Shown in pieces: positions 9,717 to 19,311 of a DNA stretch of 64,000 nucleotides (the stretch's first letter is position 1; each line of letters begins with the position of its first letter). The notes beneath the pieces were generated by a model, which was not told where the DNA came from, ran no database searches, and was given only the letters and a program-made list of their open reading frames with translations. The stretch is from Carettochelys insculpta (Eukaryota > Chordata > Testudines > Carettochelyidae). Position numbers and translations under genes: made by a program. The stretch lies in assembly GCF_033958435.1 (NCBI RefSeq), contig NC_134158.1, positions 6,157,837 through 6,221,836 on the forward strand, in the 5' to 3' direction.

Positions 9717-10149
9717 GGGCGAGGGGCCCGGGACGTGGCCCCCGCCCCTTGTTGGACATACTCTTGTTGGACTGCTTTATTTTGGTGCCCCTGTTTGCCC
9801 CGTCCCCCCTCTGTAAATAGTTCGCCCCGTTCTCCTCCCTGCTTTGCTTTTTTGTTGATGGTGCACACTTTTTTATTTGCTTTGTGGTTGTATTGTTTTA
9901 TTTGTGCCCATCTTGATTTGCTTGAACGTTTGTCCCTCCTTCTTTTTGGTTTCTGTGTCAGATATTTATTTTTTTAAAAAAAAAAAAAAATTCGTTAAGA
10001 CAAAAAAAACGTTTACGTTCACCCACAAGTTCGTGCTGTCATTTCTCCTGGACAAGTGGGGGGGGGCGCGGTGGGGTGCTCCATGGTGTTGGCGTTGGGG
10101 CAGGAGTGTGGGGGAGGAAGGGGCGGGCAGTAGGGGGCCTGGCCAGAGT
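9717..10149. other. Convergent intergenic region of Harbinger copy 1
   Basis: Separates the two stop codons. It is T-rich on plus, with TTTATT (AATAAA on minus) near 9776 and 9898 that could serve the transposase mRNA, and an A-run at about 9975-9989. Confidence 0.5.
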
Positions 10150-11794
10150 TCACCCCGCGGCCTGTTGCTGGAAGTGGGCCCGCAGGGCCTCCCAGACCCG
10201 GGTCCCCTCTGGGTCCACCTGCCGACTGGGGGCAGCAGGTGGCTGCACATGTGCCCTGGTGGCCTCGGCGGCCCAGCCCTGAAGAAAGCTTTCCCCCTTG
10301 CTCTCCACGAGGTTGTGCAGGGCGCAGCAGGCACCCACAATCTGGGGGATGTTGGTGGGGCTGGCATCCAGGCGGGTGAGGAGACATCGCCATCGTCCCT
10401 TGAGGCGGCCAAATGAGCGCTCCACCACCTGGCGTGCACGGTTCAGGCGCTCGTTGAAGCGCTTCTGGCTGGCGGAGAGGTGGCCCGTGTAGGGGCGCAT
10501 GAGCCACGGCCGGAGGGGGTAGGCCGCATCCGCGAGGATGCAGAAGGGCATGGTGGTGTCCCCCAGAGGGATCTCCCGCTGGGGGATGTAGGTCCCCGCC
10601 TCCAGCCGGCGGCACAGGCCCGAGTTGCAGAAAACCCGGGCGTCGTGGGTGCTGCCAGGCCAGCCCACGTAAATGTCCTGGAACCGTCCCCGGCTGTCCA
10701 CCAAGGCCTGCAGGACGACTGAATGGTAGCCCTTCCGATTGAGGTATCGGCCGCCACTGTGGTCCGGGGCGCGGATGGGGATGTGAGTCCCATCCAGAGC
10801 CCCGAAGCAGTTGGGGAAGCCCAGGGTGGCAAAGGCGGCGACAGTGGCCTGTGGGTCCCCCAGCCTCACGAGCCTGTGCAGGAGCATGGAGTTGATGGCA
10901 CACACGACCTGCAGAGAAAGCACATGGGACAGCCCCAGTGAGTGGTGAGCAGGGCGTGCGTGGCCCTGCCCTGCCCTGGCCCCCCTGCCCTGCCCTGCCC
11001 TGCTCTGCCCTGCCCTGCCCTGCCCTGCTCTGGCCCCCCTGCCCTGGCCTGCCCTGGCCCCCCTGCCCTGCCCTGCCCTGGCCCCCCTGCCCTGCCCTGC
11101 CCTGCCCTGCCCTGCTCTGGCCCCCCTGCCCTACCCTGCCCTGCCCTGCCCTGCTCTGCCCTGCCCTGCCCTGCTCTAGCCCCCCTGCCCTGCCCTGCCC
11201 TACCCTGCCCTGCCCTGGCCCCCCTGCCCTGCCCTGCCCTACCCTGCCCTGCTCTGGCCCCCCTGCCCTGGCCTGGCCTCCCCCTGTGGGTTCTCTTACC
11301 TCCATGAAGACAGCCCCGACGGTGGCCTTTCCGACACCAAACTGCTGCCCCACGGATCGGTAGCTGTCCGGAGTGGCCAGCTTCCAGACAGCGATGCCGA
11401 CCCGTTTCTCCACAGGGAGGGCACGCCGCATGGCAGTGTCCCGGTGCCTGAGTGCGGGGGTGAGCCACTGGCAGAGCTCCAGGAATGTCTGGCGGGTCAT
11501 CCTGAAGTTCTGGAGCCAGTGGTCGTCGTCCCACTCCCCAAGCACCAGCCGCTCCCACCAGTCGGTGCTGGTGGGGTAGCTCCACAGCCGCCGGCGTGTG
11601 AGGCGGGGGGTGGAGCGGGGTGCTGCAGGGATAGGGGCTGAGCCCTGCTGCCCTGGGGGCATGTCCTCCCCTGGGGCAAGAAGGTGCTCAGCTGCCCCCA
11701 ACATGGCATGAGCCAGGGCAAGCCCTGCTCCTGCCGGGAGGGCTGGGTGGACCTCTAGCTGCTGCTGCTGCTGCTGCTGCTGCTGGGGGTCCAT
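10150..11794 (-). CDS. Harbinger DDE transposase (HARBI1-like), copy 1, two exons
   Basis: Exon 1 is 11794-11300 (ATG-GAC-CCC, 165 codons) and exon 2 is 10908-10150. The intron has GTAAGAG / CTGCAG borders in phase 0, giving 417 residues. The N-terminus has a nine-Gln run. A helix-turn-helix-like region follows at about 128-165 (Y-R-S-V-G-Q-Q-F-G-V-G-K-A-T-V). The catalytic part shows D-G-T-H-I-P-I (Asp204), W-P-G-S-T-H-D-A (Asp254), L-A-D-A-A-Y-P (Asp292) and V-V-E-R-S-F-G-R-L-K (Glu328). All acidic candidates of the family are present and no stop interrupts the spliced frame, so the protein could be functional. The host gene HARBI1 is a domesticated relative, but the TIRs show this is a transposon. 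Confidence 0.87.
10967..11277. repeat. CCCTG satellite filling the transposase intron, copy 1
   Basis: Pentamer CCCTG arrays interrupted by GGCCCCC and by single-base variants (TCTG, TACC). They make up most of the 391-base intron (10909-11299). In the transposase transcript the array reads GGGCA repeats. Long open frames of Gly-Gln-Gly-Arg-Ala across it are products of the repeat, not coding sequence. Confidence 0.9.
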
Positions 11795-11869
11795 GACTGC
11801 GGCGCCCGGGGTCTGTGTGCCTATATGGCTCCTCAGACCGCGTGCTGTGCAGGCTGAGTGTATGTGGGA

Positions 11870-11884
11870 GGGGCCCTTTAAGGG
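11870..11884 (-). promoter_or_regulatory. Promoter-like CCCTTAAAGGG block upstream of the transposase
   Basis: On minus it reads CCCTTAAAGGGCCCC, about 75 bases before the ATG at 11794. The motif is shared with the Myb gene side. Confidence 0.45.
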
Positions 11885-11923
11885 AGCGGCTAGCTGTTGC
11901 CCCGGAAGCACTAGTCCGCCCGT

Positions 11924-12285
11924 TGACCCTGTCTGCAGCTGTGCCTGGCATCCCTATTTCGATGTGTGCTACTTTGACGTGTAGACGTTCCCTCGCTGCG
12001 CCTATTTCGATGTTGGGCTGAGCAACGTCGAAGTTGAACATCGACGTTGCCAGCCCTGGAGGACGTGTAGATGTTATTCATCGAAATAGACTATTTCGAT
12101 GTCGCAACATCGAAATAGTCTATTTCGATGAATAACATCTACACGTCCTCCAGGGCTGGCAACGTCGATGTTCAACTTCGACGTTGCTCAGCCCAACATC
12201 GAAATAGGCGCAGCGAGGGAACGTCTACACGTCAAAGTAGCACACATCGAAATAGGGATGCTAGGCACAGCTGCAGACAGGGTCA
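11924..12285. repeat. Large palindrome at the Harbinger right end, copy 1
   Basis: Arms 11924-12102 and 12107-12285 (179 bp each) are reverse complements with about one mismatch seen by eye, around a 4-base centre CGCA at 12103-12106. Weaker symmetry continues outward to the CCCTTAAAGGG block on each side. It marks where the autonomous element meets its MITE-like derivative head to head. Confidence 0.88.
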
Positions 12286-12479
12286 CAGGGCGGACTCAAC
12301 AGCAAGCCGCTCCCTTAAAGGGCCCCTCCCAGACACAGTTGCACAAAACAACACAAGATACACAGAGCTGACAACTGGTTGCAGACCCTGTGCCTGCAGC
12401 ATAGATCCCCAGCTGCCGCAGAAGCAGCCAGAAGCCCTGGGCTAAGGGCTGCTGCCCACGGTGACCACAGAGCTCCACA

Positions 12480-12761
12480 GGGGCTGGAGAGAGAGCATCT
12501 CTCAACCCCCCAGCTGATGGCCGCCATGGAGGACCCAGCAATTTCGACGTTGCGGGACGCGGATCGTCTACACGGTCCCTACTTCGATGTTGAACGTCGA
12601 AGTAGGGCGCTATTCCTATCTCCTCATGAGGTTAGCGACTTCGATGTCTCGCCGCCTAACGTCGAAGTTAACTTCGAAATAGCGCCCGACGCGTGTAGCC
12701 GCGACGGGCACTATTTCGAAGTTGGTGCCGCTACTTCGAAGTAGCGTGCACGTGTAGACGC
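12480..12761 (-). repeat. Right terminal inverted repeat of Harbinger copy 1
   Basis: Reverse complement of the left TIR over about 280 bp, with scattered mismatches. It belongs to the MITE-like segment 12107-12761. Confidence 0.8.
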
Positions 12762-12775
12762 AGCTTTGGTGTGTG

Positions 12776-13130
12776 GATGGTCTGTTTATGGTATTGGGCT
12801 GTTGAGCCTGAGAGGCCAAGCACACTGCTCCATCCATTTGAGCTGGGACAGTTACTTGAGGGTTGGTTATGAACTCGGGGGGTGGGATTTTTCCAAGCTT
12901 ATGACATGTGACTTCTCTGCCTCTTTCATTAAAAGTGTCTTTTCTACATTCAGACTCTGTGTGTGAGTGGGGATCGTTGCCTCTTCCAGGCGCCTGGGGG
13001 GGTGTCAATTTCCCAGGCTACTGGGTGGGGGCTCGAGCTGGTTGTGTGTGAGATGGATGAACAGGAACCCCAGATATTGAACCCGGCCCTGGTTGCTGCC
13101 GACTCCTTCCAGCAGAAGGGTTATATGAAC
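12776..13130 (+). repeat. Dispersed LTR-like repeat abutting the truncated lectin exon
   Basis: Contains an ATTAAA followed by GTGTCTTTTCTACATTC. Its last 110 bases recur inverted at 23237-23350. It ends where lectin-exon similarity begins, so it probably inserted into and removed the 5' half of that exon. A copy lies at 19802-20156. The class is unknown. Confidence 0.5.
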
Positions 13131-13226
13131 ACTGGCACTGCTGCGAGTGCAAACTGCTCGGGGAACAGACACTGGACGTGCCACAAACCAGCCCAGAAAC
13201 CAGCAGGCAGAGCCAGGGGGCAGTGA
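13131..13226 (+). pseudogene. Truncated CLEC2-like last exon, copy A
   Basis: Encodes the 3' half of the exon seen at 4365-4500: an S/A-rich loop with N-C-S-G, W-T-C-H-K-P, then the tail A-Q-K-P-A-G-R, ending at TGA 13224-13226. The first half, with the acceptor and the G-E-G-E-C part, is missing and replaced by a dispersed repeat. No matching upstream lectin exon lies nearby. The 3' flank to 14177 follows the paralogous flank at 4501-5100. Confidence 0.68.
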
Positions 13227-14177
13227 CGGGGATGAGGCCCCTGTCCTGTCAGTGGGGCCAGCCCAGCCGCCTCAACCCGTGGGGAACCTGCAGTGCTGGC
13301 GAGGGGCAGGAAGACACACGCTGGCGGAAGGACGGCTCCGAGCTCCTCCCCGGGAGTCTGTGGCAGCCATTGGCCTGGCTGGGTGTGGGGCGTTCCAGGG
13401 ATTTAACACGGGGCGGTCACATCCTGTGATGTCTCTTTTGGCTCCATCCCAGCAGGCCCCATACTGAATTAAGGGAGGGACATGGCCTGGCAGCGGCTGC
13501 CAGTCCAGCCCATTGCCCGTTGGGGTCCCGGCAGTTCTGTCGCCCCTAGAGCCAGTTGGTGGAGTCCGGAGTGTTTGTGCATCTTCCTCGCAGCCCCTTC
13601 GAGCCACAGGATGGGGTTGAGTCACTCCCTTGAGTTCTCACTGGGGGAACCAGCAGCCAGAGCCCAGCGGGTGAAGGGTTTGAAAGGTTCCCAAAGGTGG
13701 AAGACCTGGGACGTTGCTGACGGCCCTGGAGCTCAGGGGATGGGGCGAGACCCTGTGGCCCTCCCAGGCCGGGGCAGCCCCTGGGGTTAGGTCTGATAAC
13801 AGCTGGCGCCTGCCCCTCCAAACCCATCCATGGGCCTGGCCTCACTTTGCTGCTGTGTTTTCCGTGTTCCTTTTCCTGCCCACATGCAGCTCCCCTGGGC
13901 CTGAGTGAACTCCTGTAAACCGACCGCCCACACCCCAGCCCCCATTGCACAGATGGAACATGTTGTACCTGGAGAAGGGGTGACCCCTGCCATGGCTGCC
14001 TCATTAACTAACCTCACAGCCATGAACAAACCCAAAGGGCGCGGTGATCAAACTGGGATGTTGTACAGCTCTGCAGGCAAACAGCCACTGCCGCAACTCT
14101 AGGGCCCTATCTCTGGAGGGTTCGTTTATGAATTTCCGTATCCTGGGTCCCAAAGTGCCAGGAAATTTCTCCCCCGT
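13227..14177 (+). other. CLEC2-like 3' flank, copy A
   Basis: Non-coding flank homologous to 4501-5100, continuing to the exact point (14177) where the tandem copy breaks off. Confidence 0.6.
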
Positions 14178-14611
14178 AGTTGCGTCTACACGTGCACGCT
14201 ACTTCGAAGTAGCGGCACTAACTTCGAAATAGCGCCCGTCACGGCTACACGCGTCGGGCGCTATTTCGAAGTTAACTTCGACGTTAGGCGGCGAGACGTC
14301 GAAGTCGCTAACCCCATGAGCGGATAGGAATAGCGCCCTACTTCGACGTTCAACGTCGTTCAACGTCGAAGTAGGGACAGTGTAGACGATCTGCGTCCCG
14401 CAACGTCGAAATTGACGGGTCCTCCATGGCGGCCATCAGCTGGGGGGTTGAGAGACGCTCTCTCCAGCCCCGCAGCTCACTGGTGGCCGCGTGGAGCAGC
14501 CCCTTAAAGGGCCCCTCCCCCGCCCTGACTGCAGGAGGCTGAGGGAACGTGCAGGCTCGTGCCTGCACACGCGGCAACGAGCCTGCCTAGCCCTCAGCCC
14601 CTTCTGCATCC

Positions 14612-16696
14612 ATGGCTGCCCAGCAGCCCCCCCAGCACCCCCAGGGGACCCCCCTGAAGAGGAGCCACAGCAGCCAGGGCAGTCAGAGGGCTTCGCAGTC
14701 TGGGAAGCGGCAGCGGGGCCCCTCTTGGACGGAGGCCGAGATGCGGGACCTGCTGGGGCTCTGGAGCGAGGAGGAGGTGCTCCAGGTAATGGGGAGCAAG
14801 AGACGGAACGCGGATGCGTTCGCTCGGCTGGCCGACGGACTGGCTGCCCGAGGTCACCCTGCCCGCACTCCTGACCACGTTAGGAGTAAGGTCAAGGAGC
14901 TGCGGCAGGGTTACGCCCGGGCCCGGGATGCGGCCGGCCGATCTGGGGCCGCCCCCGTCACTTGCCCCTTTTACAGGGAGCTCAGGGACATCCTGGGCCC
15001 CCGGCACACCTCCCCCCCTCCGGCCACCCTTGACACCTCGGCTGATGAGCCCGAGCAGGCCCCGCAGCCGGGCTCCGCCCCGGAGGTAAGCCCCGCACCC
15101 CGGGGGTCCCCCCCGGAGGCCATCCCCGGGACATCACGGCAGGAGGAGGAGGAGGAGGAGGAGGAGGAGGAGGGGGGCTCCTCCTCCACCGATTCCAGCC
15201 TGCAGATCCTCCTCCTGCCATCCCGGAGCAGCAGCAGGGCCTCCGACCCCCGGGGATCTCCGGACCGTGGGAGCGGACCCACAGGTAGGTACCCCTCTCT
15301 GGTGGACACCCCGGGGCTTGAGGGGCGGGGGGACCAGAGATGTGTCCAGGGCCCCCCACACGCTCATATGGCCATGGCCCCAAGGACACCATGGCCATGG
15401 CCCTCACAGCACTGCAGCCATCAGCCCCTGCCCCCCGCCACCCTGCATGACAGTGCCATGCCCCATCCCCGGGCCAGGGGGGAGCGGAACCTCGAGGGGC
15501 GCCCGGGCGGAGGGGTGGGACACCCCGCAGCAGCAGCATGCGATGGAGTTGGGGGAGTGCCAAAGGGAGACTCAGGCTACAGATGAGCCACCCGAGCCGA
15601 GGAGCTCCCAGGGCCAAAGGAGGATCCTGGCGCTACAGCTGGCAGGTGACACCTCTGCCCTGAACAAACAGGAGGGAGGAGCCAAGCTGGCTTGGAATTG
15701 GGGGGCGAGGGCGGGGGCCACAGGTAGAGGCTAGGGGAAGGGAGAGCTGAAAGGCAGCCAGCCAGAGGAGGGGGAAAGCTGCATCCCAGAGGGGCCCCCC
15801 CTTCTTGGGGTCTTCTCCCCACGACGGGTTGGAAGGACTGTCTCTTCCGACAGCTGGTGCTGTCACTCCTGCCAGAAACTGGCCATCTGTGGCCTAAGAA
15901 ACCTCTCCTGCTCTCAGACCCTGCGGGGTGAAGTGAGAGTCGCTCCCACCGGGGGACGGGCTGCAGGGCAGGGGGACCCCTGAACCCCATCCATCACAGC
16001 AGCATCTCCCGGGGACGGGGATGGGGAACCTGCAGCACAGGGCGGGGGGGACAAAGGCCACGGCTCGGGGCCCACACTAACGCCTGTCTCCATTCTTCTT
16101 TCCCCCCTCCTCTCCTGTGTCCTGCACCTGCACCTGCACCATCCGAAGGACCGGAAGAGAGCGCCGGCGAGGCCTCGGTTGTCCCGGAGAGCCCTCCGGG
16201 ACCCTCGCTCCAGGGCAGCCCCTCGGCCGAGGAACCACCGGCCCTGCGGAGGGCCAGACGGCAGACCCCGCGCCTGCTACCGGCGGCGGCCACGGACCCC
16301 CAGCTGCTGGCCATCCTCCACCGGCAGCTGGAGGTGTCGGAGCAGCACCTCCGGCTGCAGGAGCAGGCGCTGGCCTGGCGCAGGGAGGCATGGGGGGCCT
16401 ATATGGAGACCATCAACCGGCTGGTTGACTACCTGGCCCCCCATGCCGTGCCGGCCGAGCCACCGCCCGCCATGCCCGCTCCTGCAGCCCCACCACCAGC
16501 TGCTCCAGCCGTCGCCGGGCCGTCTGCCGTCGCCCCACCACCTCCCCGCGAGGGCCACCGCGCCGAGGGACCCCTGGAGCCACCCGAGACTCGCCGGCGC
16601 CGCTACCTTCCGGTGGAGCCCGCTCCCACCCAGCCGCGGACCAGACTGCAGGCCCGGCGGAGCTCCCGGCCGGGCACGCCCACTGCTGGGCTGTAG
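14612..16696 (+). CDS. Harbinger Myb/SANT-like DNA-binding protein, copy 2 (two exons, intact)
   Basis: Exon 1 is 14612-15284 and exon 2 is 16149-16696, with GTAGGT / GAAG borders and a split Gly codon, giving 406 residues. The start M-A-A-Q-Q-P-P-Q-H-P is chosen because it is about 100 bases downstream of the CCCTTAAAGG block and in frame. The trihelix/Myb-like domain spans about 38-130 with Trp39, Trp51 and a basic K-R-R-N. A Glu run lies near 171-181, and exon 2 holds a Leu/Gln-rich coiled coil near 275-305 followed by a Pro/Ala tail ending R-P-G-T-P-T-A-G-L. In Harbinger systems this protein binds TIR motifs and recruits the transposase (family knowledge). Confidence 0.83.
15539..15998 (+). 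repeat. Solo gypsy LTR inside the Myb intron, copy 2
   Basis: 460 bp, at the same site and orientation as 8568-9024, with the first bases altered to TGCGATGG and GCAGCA on both sides. Confidence 0.85.
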
Positions 16697-17132
16697 GGGC
16701 GAGGGGCCTGGGACGTGGGCCCCCCCCCCCTTGTTGGACATACTTTTGTTGGACTGCTTTATTTTGGTGCCCCTGTTTGCCCCGTCCCCCCTCTGTAACT
16801 AGTTCGCCCCGTTCTCCTCCCTGCTTTGCTTTTTTGTTCATGGTGCACACTTTTTTATTTGCTTTGTGGTTGTATTGTTTTATTTGTGCCCATCTTGATT
16901 TGCTTGAACGTTTGTCCCTCCTTCTTTTTGGTTTCTGTGTCAGATATTTATTTTTAAAAAAAAAAAAAAAAAATTCGTTAAGACAAAAAAAACGTTTACG
17001 TTCACCCACAAGTTCGTGCTGTCATTTCTCCTGGACAAGTGGGGGGGGGCGCGGTGGGGTGCTCCATGGTGTTGGCGTTGGGGCAGGAGTGTGGGGGAGG
17101 AAGGGGCGGGCAGTAGGGGGCCTGGCCAGAGT

Positions 17133-18827
17133 TCACCCCGCGGCCTGTTGCTGGAAGTGGGCCCGCAGGGCCTCCCGGACCCGGGTCCCCTCTGGGTCCA
17201 CCTGCCGACTGGGGGCAGCAGGTGGCTGCACATGTGCCCTGGTGGCCTCGGCGGCCCAGCCCTGAAGAAAGCTCTCCCCCTTGCTCTCCACGAGGTTGTG
17301 CAGGGCGCAGCAGGCACCCACAATCTGGGGGATGTTGGTGGGGCTGGCATCCAGGCGGGTCATGAGACATCGCCAGCGTCCCTTGAGGCGGCCAAATGAG
17401 CGCTCCACCACCTGGCGCGCACGGTTCAGGCGCTCGTTGAAGCGCTTCTGGCTGGCGGAGAGGTGGCCCGTGTAGGGGCGCATGAGCCATGGCCGGAGGG
17501 GGTAGGCCGCATCCGCGAGGATGCAGAAGGGCATGGTGGTGTCCCCCAGAGGGATCTCCCGCTGGGGGATGTAGGTCCCCGCCTCCAGCCGGCGGCACAG
17601 GCCCGAGTTGCAGAAAACCCGGGCGTCGTGGGTGCTGCCAGGCCAGCCCACGTAAATGTCCTGGAACCGTCCACAGCTGTCCACCAAGGCCTGCAGGACG
17701 ACTGAATGGTAGCCCTTCCGATTGAGGTATCGGCCGCCACTGTGGTCCGGGGCGCGGATGGGGATGTGAGTCCCATCCAGAGCCCCGAAGCAGTTGGGGA
17801 AGCCCAGGGTGGCAAAGGCGGCGACAGTGGCCTGTGGGTCCCCCAGCCTCACGAGCCTGTGCAGGAGCATGGAGTTGATGGCACGCACGACCTGCAGAGA
17901 AAGCACATGGGACAGCCCCAGTGAGTGGTGAGCAGGGCGTGCGTGGCCCTGCCCTGCCCTGCCCTGCTCTGCCCTGCCCTGCCCTGCTCTGGCCCCCCTG
18001 CCCTGCCCTGGCCCCCCTGCCCTGCCCTGGCCCCCCTGCCCTGGCCTGCCCTGGCCCCCCTGCCCTGCCCTGCCCTGGCCCCCCTGCCCTGCCCTGCCCT
18101 GCCCTGCTCTGGCCCCCCTGCCCTGCCCTGCCCTGCCCTGCCCTGCCCTGCTCTGGCCCCCCTGCCCTACCCTGCCCTGCCCTGCCCTGCTCTGCCCTGC
18201 CCTGCCCTGCTCTAGCCCCCCTGCCCTGCCCTGCCCTACTCTGCCCTGCCCTGGCCCCCCTGCCCTGCCCTGCCCTACCCTGCCCTGCTCTGGCCCCCCT
18301 GCCCTGGCCTGGCCTCCCCCTGTGGGTTCTCTTACCTCCATGAAGACAGCCCCGACGGTGGCCTTTCCGACACCAAACTGCTGCCCCACGGATCGGTAGC
18401 TGTCCGGAGTGGCCAGCTTCCAGACAGCGATGCCGACCCGTTTCTCCACAGGGAGGGCACGCCGCATGGCAGTGTCCCGGTGCCTGAGTGCGGGGGTGAG
18501 CCACTGGCAGAGCTCCAGGAATGTCTGGCGGGTCATCCTGAAGTTCTGGAGCCAGTGGTCGTCGTCCCACTCCCCAAGCACCAGCCGCTCCCACCAGTCG
18601 GTGCTGGTGGGGTAGCTCCACAGCCGCCGGCGTGTGAGGCGGGGGGTGGAGCGGGGTGCTGCAGGGGTAGGGGCTGAGCCCTGCTGCCCTGGGGGCATGT
18701 CCTCCCCTGGGGCAAGAAGGTGCTCAGCTGCCCCCAACATGGCATGAGCCAGGGCAAGCCCTGCTCCTGCCGGGAGGGCTGGGTGGACCTCTAGCTGCTG
18801 CTGCTGCTGCTGCTGCTGGGGGTCCAT
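17133..18827 (-). CDS. Harbinger DDE transposase (HARBI1-like), copy 2, two exons
   Basis: Exon 1 is 18827-18336 (164 codons, eight Gln instead of nine) and exon 2 is 17891-17133, giving 416 residues, phase 0. The same catalytic blocks are present (D-G-T-H-I, G-S-T-H-D-A, A-D-A-A-Y-P, V-V-E-R-S-F). Only a few amino-acid changes from copy 1 are seen. No stop in the spliced frame. Confidence 0.87.
   Translation of the reverse strand: MDPQQQQQQQQLEVHPALPAGAGLALAHAMLGAAEHLLAPGEDMPPGQQGSAPTPAAPRSTPRLTRRRLWSYPTSTDWWERLVLGEWDDDHWLQNFRMTRQTFLELCQWLTPALRHRDTAMRRALPVEKRVGIAVWKLATPDSYRSVGQQFGVGKATVGAVFMEVREPTGGGQARAGGPEQGRVGQGRAGGPGQGRVGQGRAGGLEQGRAGQSRAGQGRVGQGGQSRAGQGRAGQGRGARAGQGRAGQGGQGRAGQGGQGRPGQGGQGRAGGPGQGRGARAGQGRAEQGRAGQGHARPAHHSLGLSHVLSLQVVRAINSMLLHRLVRLGDPQATVAAFATLGFPNCFGALDGTHIPIRAPDHSGGRYLNRKGYHSVVLQALVDSCGRFQDIYVGWPGSTHDARVFCNSGLCRRLEAGTYIPQREIPLGDTTMPFCILADAAYPLRPWLMRPYTGHLSASQKRFNERLNRARQVVERSFGRLKGRWRCLMTRLDASPTNIPQIVGACCALHNLVESKGESFLQGWAAEATRAHVQPPAAPSRQVDPEGTRVREALRAHFQQQAAG
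17947..18313. repeat. CCCTG satellite filling the transposase intron, copy 2
   Basis: Same array as copy 1 within a 444-base intron (17892-18335), 53 bases longer than copy 1. Confidence 0.9.
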
Positions 18828-18956
18828 GACTGCGGCGCCCGGGGTCTGTGTGCCTATATGGCTCCTCAGACCGCGTGCTGTGCAGGCTGAGTGTATGTGG
18901 GAGGGGCCCTTTAAGGGAGCGGCTAGCTGTTGCCCCGGAAGCACTAGTCCGCCCGT

Positions 18957-19311
18957 TGACCCTGTCTGCAGCTGTGCCTGGCATCCCTATTTCGATGTGT
19001 GCTACTTTGACGTGTAGACGTTCCCTCGCTGCGCCTATTTCGATGTTGGGCTGAGCAACGTCGAAGTTGAACATCGACGTTGCCAGCCCTGGAGGACGTG
19101 TAGATGTTATTCATCGAAATAGACTATTTCGATGTTCGAAATAGTCTATTTCGATGAATAACATCTACACGTCCTCCAGGGCTGGCAACGTCGATGTTCA
19201 ACTTCGACGTTGCTCAGCCCAACATCGAAATAGGCGCAGCGAGGGAACGTCTACACGTCAAAGTAGCACACATCGAAATAGGGATGCTAGGCACAGCTGC
19301 AGACAGGGTCA
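18957..19311. repeat. Large palindrome at the Harbinger right end, copy 2
   Basis: Arms meet at 19135/19136. Seven bases present in copy 1 (CGCAACA, 12103-12109) are missing exactly at the centre. Confidence 0.87.

Larger units (their letters stand above)
7236..12761. mobile_element. PIF/Harbinger transposon, copy 1 (two-gene, 5.5 kb)
   Basis: Bounded by long inverted repeats beginning GCGTCTACACGTGCACGC at 7236 and ending with the complement at 12761. It encodes a Myb/SANT-like protein on plus (7593-9716) and a DDE transposase with one intron on minus (11794-10150), whose 3' ends converge. This two-protein plan is the hallmark of Harbinger elements, in which the Myb-like partner assists nuclear import and TIR binding. 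A solo LTR lies in the Myb intron. The right end consists of a head-to-head MITE-like segment. Confidence 0.87.
7236..14177. repeat. Tandem duplication unit 1 (6942 bp)
   Basis: Harbinger copy 1 plus 1416 bp of lectin flank. It recurs as 14182-21203 (7022 bp). The flank parts, 12762-14177 and 19788-21203, have equal length. The left edge of each unit is the outermost base of the Harbinger TIR. Confidence 0.9.

Noticed and set aside
10967..11277. CRISPR-like regular repeat
   Set aside because: Pure pentamer satellite without unique spacers, in a vertebrate genome.
10019..11911. Long minus-strand frame giving a Gly-Gln-Gly-Arg-Ala repeat protein, and its counterpart in copy 2
   Set aside because: It reads through the CCCTG satellite, which lies in an intron with clear GTAAGAG and CTGCAG borders; the spliced frame gives a normal Harbinger transposase instead.
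10150..18827. Transposase as the domesticated host gene HARBI1
   Set aside because: Two tandem copies within TIRs, with a Myb partner gene and MITE derivatives, show a transposon.
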